Shown here piece after piece: positions 59,986 to 64,000 of a stretch of DNA of 64,000 nucleotides. Every line of letters begins with the position of its first letter. Within the stretch, counting starts at the first letter, position 1. Both the position numbers and the translations under genes were made by a program. The stretch is from Cephalotus follicularis (Eukaryota; Streptophyta; Magnoliopsida; Oxalidales; Cephalotaceae). The notes below the pieces were generated by a model, which had not been told where the DNA came from, searched no databases, and saw nothing but the letters and a program-made list of their open reading frames with translations. The stretch spans positions 235,991 through 299,990 of the forward strand of contig BDDD01001578.1 in NCBI GenBank assembly GCA_001972305.1. Direction: 5' to 3'.

Positions 59986-60711
59986 GAAGTCTGGACAGGA
60001 AGGCTACGTGTTGCATGCAAGCCGAGTGTGTCATGTTGCTTTGCGGACAGGTGTTCGACGACGGATTTCACAATGTTAAATCGCATGGACGTGTCACATA
60101 CTGAGTATACTGATGCATTGGTGTCGCTGAGCCTCTGCAACTTGCAAGGAACCAAAATTAGTAAGTAATGAGAGAGAGAAAGAAAATGATGAAAACTTGA
60201 GTTAGAAGAATCAGATGGATTCCTGATACGAATTCCTTTATATCAGTTGTTCATGGGTGATTTTGAGTGTTGGAAACGGTGAAAGGTGAGAAGTTATCTT
60301 CTGTGTGTGTGCATGACGAATCGAAGCAAGTGGAGTTAACTTGGAATGGAAGCTGGGAATTTCAATTTCGGTAAGCTTCTGTTGTTGAATTCCAGTTACT
60401 GTTATGGTTGTTCAGTAGTATATATGTACTGATTTCGTATATATACACCTATTGTTTAATGAACACATAGACTGCTATTGGTTGTTGAAGTTATGGAATG
60501 TGAAGTTTTTGAACTTAAAGAGAAGAATCATTTAACCTGATTCTGGGATAGAGTTTGAGGTAGGTAGAAGGAATTTATCACATGATTCTGATATATATAG
60601 CATGCTTTTGGTGCTATGATAGCTTATATGTGTTTGCATGTTGATTGAAATTGAATTGGAGGTTGTTTTTATGCATACTCTGTTTCTGCTGAAAACAAAC
60701 CTGGGCTTGGA

Positions 60712-60865
60712 CAGTCGACTGTCTCGAGTGATAGTCGACTTCTTAATTTAAACAGCTGACAACTTGGAACAAATAGTCGACTACTTAATGTATCCAGCCG
60801 GCTATTCATATAGAACAGTTGACTGTGTAAGGCACCAGCCGACTGTGAAGGAAAACAACCGACTG
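60712..60865. repeat. Distal palindrome array (class A) in E5 second LTR
   Basis: CAGTCGACTGTC, TAGTCGACTTC, CAGCTGACAAC, TAGTCGACTAC, CAGCCGGCTATT, CAGTTGACTGTG, CAGCCGACTGTG, CAACCGACTGTT. Confidence 0.78.
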
Positions 60866-61537
60866 TTCAGAGACAATTTTGCCTCTACTGCCTACTGTTT
60901 AATCTGAATTGAATGAAATTTGAATTGGGTTCATAAGGGATGGTTCTAATAATCAACCTCTGATAATTGTAATTGTTTATAGCAAGTGAACAACTTATAT
61001 ACATCCTTCTAGATTGCATGTAATGTTGGTGAGTGACTATTTTGTGCAATCCTTGAAATGTTAGGCAATCTTACCTATTTCTAGTGCTACTGTTATTGAT
61101 ATTCTGTTTTCTTAAAATGATTACAACATCTTTATTTCATTGGATACATATATTGAACACTATATGCATAGTTATGTTTTAACCACTAAATGATATATGC
61201 ATATTTTGAAGGTTTTCCACTTATTTTGAAAGAAAACCATATGTTATTGAATTGAGTTCTCTAAGTGAGGACTAGTGAGTGTTTATAGTTTTCTTAAACG
61301 AAAACTCAACGAAATGTAATGTTTTCTCAAAAGAGATTATATGGAAGTGTTATATTACATTACTTATATGTTGTTGGCCTTTGCCACCCCGATTAATTGC
61401 AATACACATGTTATTTTGATGATTAACAAACGTAGATTACTTGTATGCATAATTCTTCAAGTTATAACTGCATATACTCACTTGATTCTTTGTCCAAAGT
61501 TGTGCCAAGAATGTTTATGCAGATACAGGCCATTCCA

Positions 61538-62045
61538 GCCGACTGGAGGGCAATCCAGTCGACTGCCAAGGTTAGGAGTCGACTTCCAAAGCTATGTAGT
61601 CGACTGCATCTTCAACCAAACTCAAAATCTGCAAGAACAACAATCCAGTCGACTGCCACAGGGGTCCAGTCGACTGCCAGGCAATTCCAGTCGACTGTCA
61701 CAGGGCATAAGTCGACTGCCATGGGTACAAGTCAGGCAGTAGCTTCTGCAACATTTTACACCCAATCCAGCCGACTGAAGCAGGGGACCAGTCGACTGCC
61801 AGGGGGTCCAGTCGACTGCCAGGGAATCCAACCGACTGTTTTCAATTGTGCAAAATCTGGTTGTAGGTTCTGTAACTTCTAAATTAGCCTCAACAGCCGA
61901 TTGAAGCAGGGCATCAGTCGACTGCCGAGCATACCAGTCGACTGCCTACAGGATCCAGCCGACTGCCCACTCCCAACGGCTATATTCAAATAAATGCGCC
62001 ATCAATCCAGCTGACTGCCGTCCAAATCCAGCCGATTGGATTTGT
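61538..62045. repeat. Palindrome array (class A) in E6 Copia LTR
   Basis: About eighteen copies, often in the phrase TCCAGTCGACTGCCA: many are the perfect ten-base palindrome CAGTCGACTG, others CAGCCGACTG or AGTCGACTTCC. Spacing is mostly 17-45 bases. The array is less eroded than those in the Gypsy LTRs, in keeping with a young insertion. Confidence 0.92.
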
Positions 62046-62080
62046 ATCAGACAGTTAAAAATAGATCCGTTGGAGGCTCA

Positions 62081-62090
62081 ACTATAAGAG
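62081..62090 (+). promoter_or_regulatory. Probable TATA box of E6 LTR
   Basis: ACTATAAGAG lies just after the palindrome array and before a transcribed-leader-like CAAGCACAAGTGATCAAGC tract. The position, 700 bases into a 1265-base LTR, suits a U3/R border. The call rests on sequence likeness and position only. Confidence 0.55.
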
Positions 62091-62638
62091 GAAAATTAGA
62101 GCTCAAGCACAAGTGATCAAGCATTCAAGTCTCATATTCTCTCAAGCTATCTCAAGTACAATACAAAGCTATCACACAATCAAAAGAGATCAAATTCAAA
62201 GCAATCCAATACATTACAAAGCTCACATTTTACATTCCACTTTTAGAAAAAGCTTTGTTTAGAGTTGTGCTTCATTGTAAACAAATTCACTACGAATTTG
62301 TAACTTCTTAAACACTTATTTCACTCATACAAGAGAGGTTGTCTCTTGTATTGCTCGGTTGGAGCAAAGTTGTAATTCGCTTGGTTGGAGCGAAAGTTGT
62401 TGGAGCTCGGTTGGAGTTCCAAGCCCGGATTGGGCCATACATAGTGAATACTCAAGGGGAGGCCTTGGGGAGTGGACGTAGGCGGTTTGCTGAACCACTA
62501 TATATCCGTTTGCAATCTCTAAACCCTACACTCTTTACATTTCCGCAATTGTGTGTTTGTGTTTATTGAATTTTATAGTGGTATAATTGCTAGTAATTTT
62601 TATAAGTCTATTCACCCCCCCTCTAGACTTCCAACAAT

Positions 62639-62650
62639 TGGTATCAGAGG
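62639..62650 (+). other. E6 primer-binding site
   Basis: TGGTATCAGAGG, eleven of twelve bases as in the plant initiator tRNA-Met primer site, two bases after the LTR end CCAACA at 62636. Confidence 0.92.
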
Positions 62651-62691
62651 GGGTTACTCTTTAATTAAGATTAACATCTTGAGTTTAGATC

Positions 62692-64000
62692 ATGGCCGCA
62701 ACTAGCATGAACAACCAATCCCGACACAATGATGATGTCTCCGAATTTAAGGTCCCATTCTTTAGTGGTGATGATTTTCCGTATTGGAAAAGTCGGATGG
62801 GGATATACCTTAAGTCTAGAGACTTTAGGAATTGGCTTTGTGTTAAGAATGGGCCTCACACCCCTATGAAGCTCAATGACAAAAATGAACTCGTTTCCAA
62901 ACCGGAAGACGAATGGGATGAGGATGACTTTAGAAAATTGACTATAGATAACAAGGCCTTGAACATTTTACTTGTATCTTTAGACAAGACCGAATACAAT
63001 CTCGTTAGGAGATGTACTTCCGCACATGATGTGTGGAAATTGCTCATCCTTACCCACGAGGGTACCGAGCAAATTAAGAATGCCAAACTTGCCTTGCTAA
63101 ATAGAGATTATGAATTGTTTAAAATGCAACCGAACGAATCGATTAAGAATTTGTATAATCGGTTGCTTGATATTACTAATGGTTTGCTTGGTCTTGGTAA
63201 AATATTTGGGCAGGACGAACTTGTAAGGAAATTGCTAGGGTGTCTCAATGATGAGTGGGAACCCAAGGTGACGGCAATTGAAGAATCGAAGGACTTGAAA
63301 ACAATGGAGATTGAAGAACTTCTAGCATCCCTCATGACACATGAGGTTAAGTTGAACAAGAAATCGGTAAAACTTGTGGAGACAAAGCCACAAGAGGAAA
63401 GAAGAAAAGACATTGCCCTCCAGAGCACTTACAAGGAAGATATGTCAAGTGAAGATGAGCTAGAGGAAGAGGACTATGTTCTCTTTGCGAAACGGTTCAC
63501 AAAATTCGCAAAGATGAACAAACCAAGAAGGTTCCAAAGAAAGAACTTCAACAAGGGAGAAGGAAGCAAGATGGATCCTCCCACATGCTTCGAATGCAAC
63601 AAGCCGGGGCACATCAAAATTGATTGCCCACAATTGAAGAAAAAGAAGTTATTCAAGAAGAAAGCACTCAAGGCTTGGCACCTAAGTGATGACGAATCCT
63701 CCGAAGATGAAGTCACCGAGCAAGTAGCAAACCTATGCTTTATGGCATTGAGTGATGAAGATGAGGATAGCAAAAATGAGGTAGGTGACTCCTATACTTT
63801 TGGTGGATTGCAATTTGCTTTTGATGAAATACTTGTAGAGTTTAAGAAAAAATGTTCACAATGCACTTCACTTAAGAAAAATATGACTAGTGTAGAAAAG
63901 GAAAAGGAATTACTAGTTGTTGAAAATGAGCATTTGAAAAGTGACATTGCTATGTTAGAACATGAATTAGCTAAAAAGGATAATGACATAGCTAAACCTA
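62692..64000 (+). CDS. E6 gag polyprotein start (partial, runs off window)
   Basis: An open frame of 436 codons from ATG 62692 to the window edge, the first ATG after the primer site. Residues about 15-45 (VSEFKVPFFSGDDFPYWKSR) begin the Copia gag domain. Further in are LVSLDKTEYNLVRRC, VWKLLILTHEGTEQIKNAKL and DEWEPKVTAIEESKDLKTME, typical of SIRE-like gag. A CX2CX4HX4C zinc knuckle (CFECNKPGHIKIDC) lies at residues about 299-312, after a basic stretch. After an acidic region the end shows a heptad-like coiled coil (KEKELLVVENEHLKSDIAML). It forms the virus-like particle shell and packages RNA. It reads whole as far as visible. Confidence 0.88.
   Translation, partial: MAATSMNNQSRHNDDVSEFKVPFFSGDDFPYWKSRMGIYLKSRDFRNWLCVKNGPHTPMKLNDKNELVSKPEDEWDEDDFRKLTIDNKALNILLVSLDKTEYNLVRRCTSAHDVWKLLILTHEGTEQIKNAKLALLNRDYELFKMQPNESIKNLYNRLLDITNGLLGLGKIFGQDELVRKLLGCLNDEWEPKVTAIEESKDLKTMEIEELLASLMTHEVKLNKKSVKLVETKPQEERRKDIALQSTYKEDMSSEDELEEEDYVLFAKRFTKFAKMNKPRRFQRKNFNKGEGSKMDPPTCFECNKPGHIKIDCPQLKKKKLFKKKALKAWHLSDDESSEDEVTEQVANLCFMALSDEDEDSKNEVGDSYTFGGLQFAFDEILVEFKKKCSQCTSLKKNMTSVEKEKELLVVENEHLKSDIAMLEHELAKKDNDIAKP

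Larger units (their letters stand above)
52752..61371 (+). mobile_element. E5: plus-strand Ty3/Gypsy chromovirus
   Basis: Layout: 3' internal fragment 52752-53154, LTR 53155-55662, internal region 55663-59655, second LTR 59656-61371 cut by Copia E6. Such an internal-LTR-internal-LTR order suggests two tandem copies sharing an LTR, or recombination between copies. In the first ~175 aligned LTR bases I count about seven differences (near 4 percent). The internal region is broken in many places and is shortened near the end of integrase. Confidence 0.88.
59656..61371 (+). repeat. E5 second LTR (1716 bp visible)
   Basis: Begins TGTAATAACCGTAAATTTC after the polypurine tract AAGGAAGGGGGG. Follows the first LTR closely until 61371, where the Copia E6 begins. 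Class A arrays at 59830-59985 and 60712-60865. Confidence 0.92.
61372..62636 (+). repeat. E6 5' LTR (1265 bp)
   Basis: Ends form an inverted pair TGTTGG...CCAACA. The 3' part has the CCCCCCCTCTAGACTTCCAA phrase common in SIRE-type LTRs. A class A palindrome array fills 61538-62045 and ends about 36 bases before a TATA-like box. Confidence 0.88.
61372..64000 (+). mobile_element. E6: SIRE-like Ty1/Copia, 5' end (runs off window)
   Basis: 5' LTR 61372-62636, primer site 62639-62650, gag from 62692 to the window end. It sits inside E5's second LTR, so it is younger than E5. No breaks are visible in the part present. The right portion, including the target duplication, lies outside the window; the five bases left of it are TATGT. 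Confidence 0.9.

Noticed and set aside
61538-62045. CRISPR-like look: short palindromic repeat with unequal spacers
   Set aside because: The units are only about 10 bases, degenerate, irregularly spaced and inside a plant LTR. There is no leader or cas gene, and the same motif occurs in many LTRs.
62639-62650. tRNA gene hinted by TGGTATCAGAG
   Set aside because: This is the complement of a tRNA 3' end used as a primer site; no cloverleaf surrounds it or the similar sites.

Overview
This window looks like a repeat-rich intergenic stretch of a large flowering-plant genome. Almost all of it is LTR retrotransposon DNA: Ty1/Copia elements (SIRE-like and at least two other types) and Ty3/Gypsy chromoviruses (Tekay/Del-like, with very long LTRs of 2.2-3.3 kb and initiator-Met tRNA primer sites). 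I found no convincing host gene, no rRNA or tRNA gene, and no sign of a bacterial or organellar segment. The elements are treated as fossils: most are broken in several places. Only the Copia gag at the right edge reads without a break as far as it is visible.

Layout from left to right. 1-1974 is a truncated SIRE-like Copia pol (+). 2026-3934 is AT-rich DNA of unknown origin. 3996-16987 is a complete-ended Gypsy element (E1, minus strand) with 5-bp target duplications TGGGT; it carries a solo LTR (A, 10289-12845, duplication TATAC). E1 sits inside an older minus-strand Gypsy element (E2: about 3935-3995, 16988-20058, 22641-23716, LTR 23717-25997), which also holds a second solo LTR of A's family in the opposite orientation (B, 20059-22640, duplication CCCTG). 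E2 in turn cuts into a further Gypsy LTR (E3, 25998-28383), which lies in the RNase H end of a minus-strand Copia (E7, 28384-37063). E7 also holds solo LTR C (33013-36313, duplication TTCTA) and a 60-bp minisatellite in its leader.

From 37064 rightwards a plus-strand Copia (E4) starts with a 2.2-kb LTR, primer site and long leader. Its gag is interrupted twice, 27 bp apart: by a solo LTR (41059-43959, duplication AATGG) and by a gag-only Gypsy derivative (E8, 43987-51404, duplication GCCTC), which contains an apparently perfect 848-bp duplication. E4 resumes at 51405 and stops at about 52751 against plus-strand Gypsy DNA (E5: fragment, LTR, internal region, LTR). A SIRE-like Copia (E6) enters E5's second LTR at 61372 and runs off the window.

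The strongest unexplained signal is not a gene. Nearly every LTR here, Copia and Gypsy alike, carries arrays of short degenerate palindromes with a GTCGAC core, in two classes: CAGTCGACTG-like and GCGTCGACGC-like. Each LTR uses one class. In Gypsy LTRs the arrays usually fall at two similar distances from the LTR 5' end, and in E6 the array ends just upstream of a TATA-like box. This suggests a shared cis-regulatory or chromatin-related sequence code spread among unrelated retroelements.
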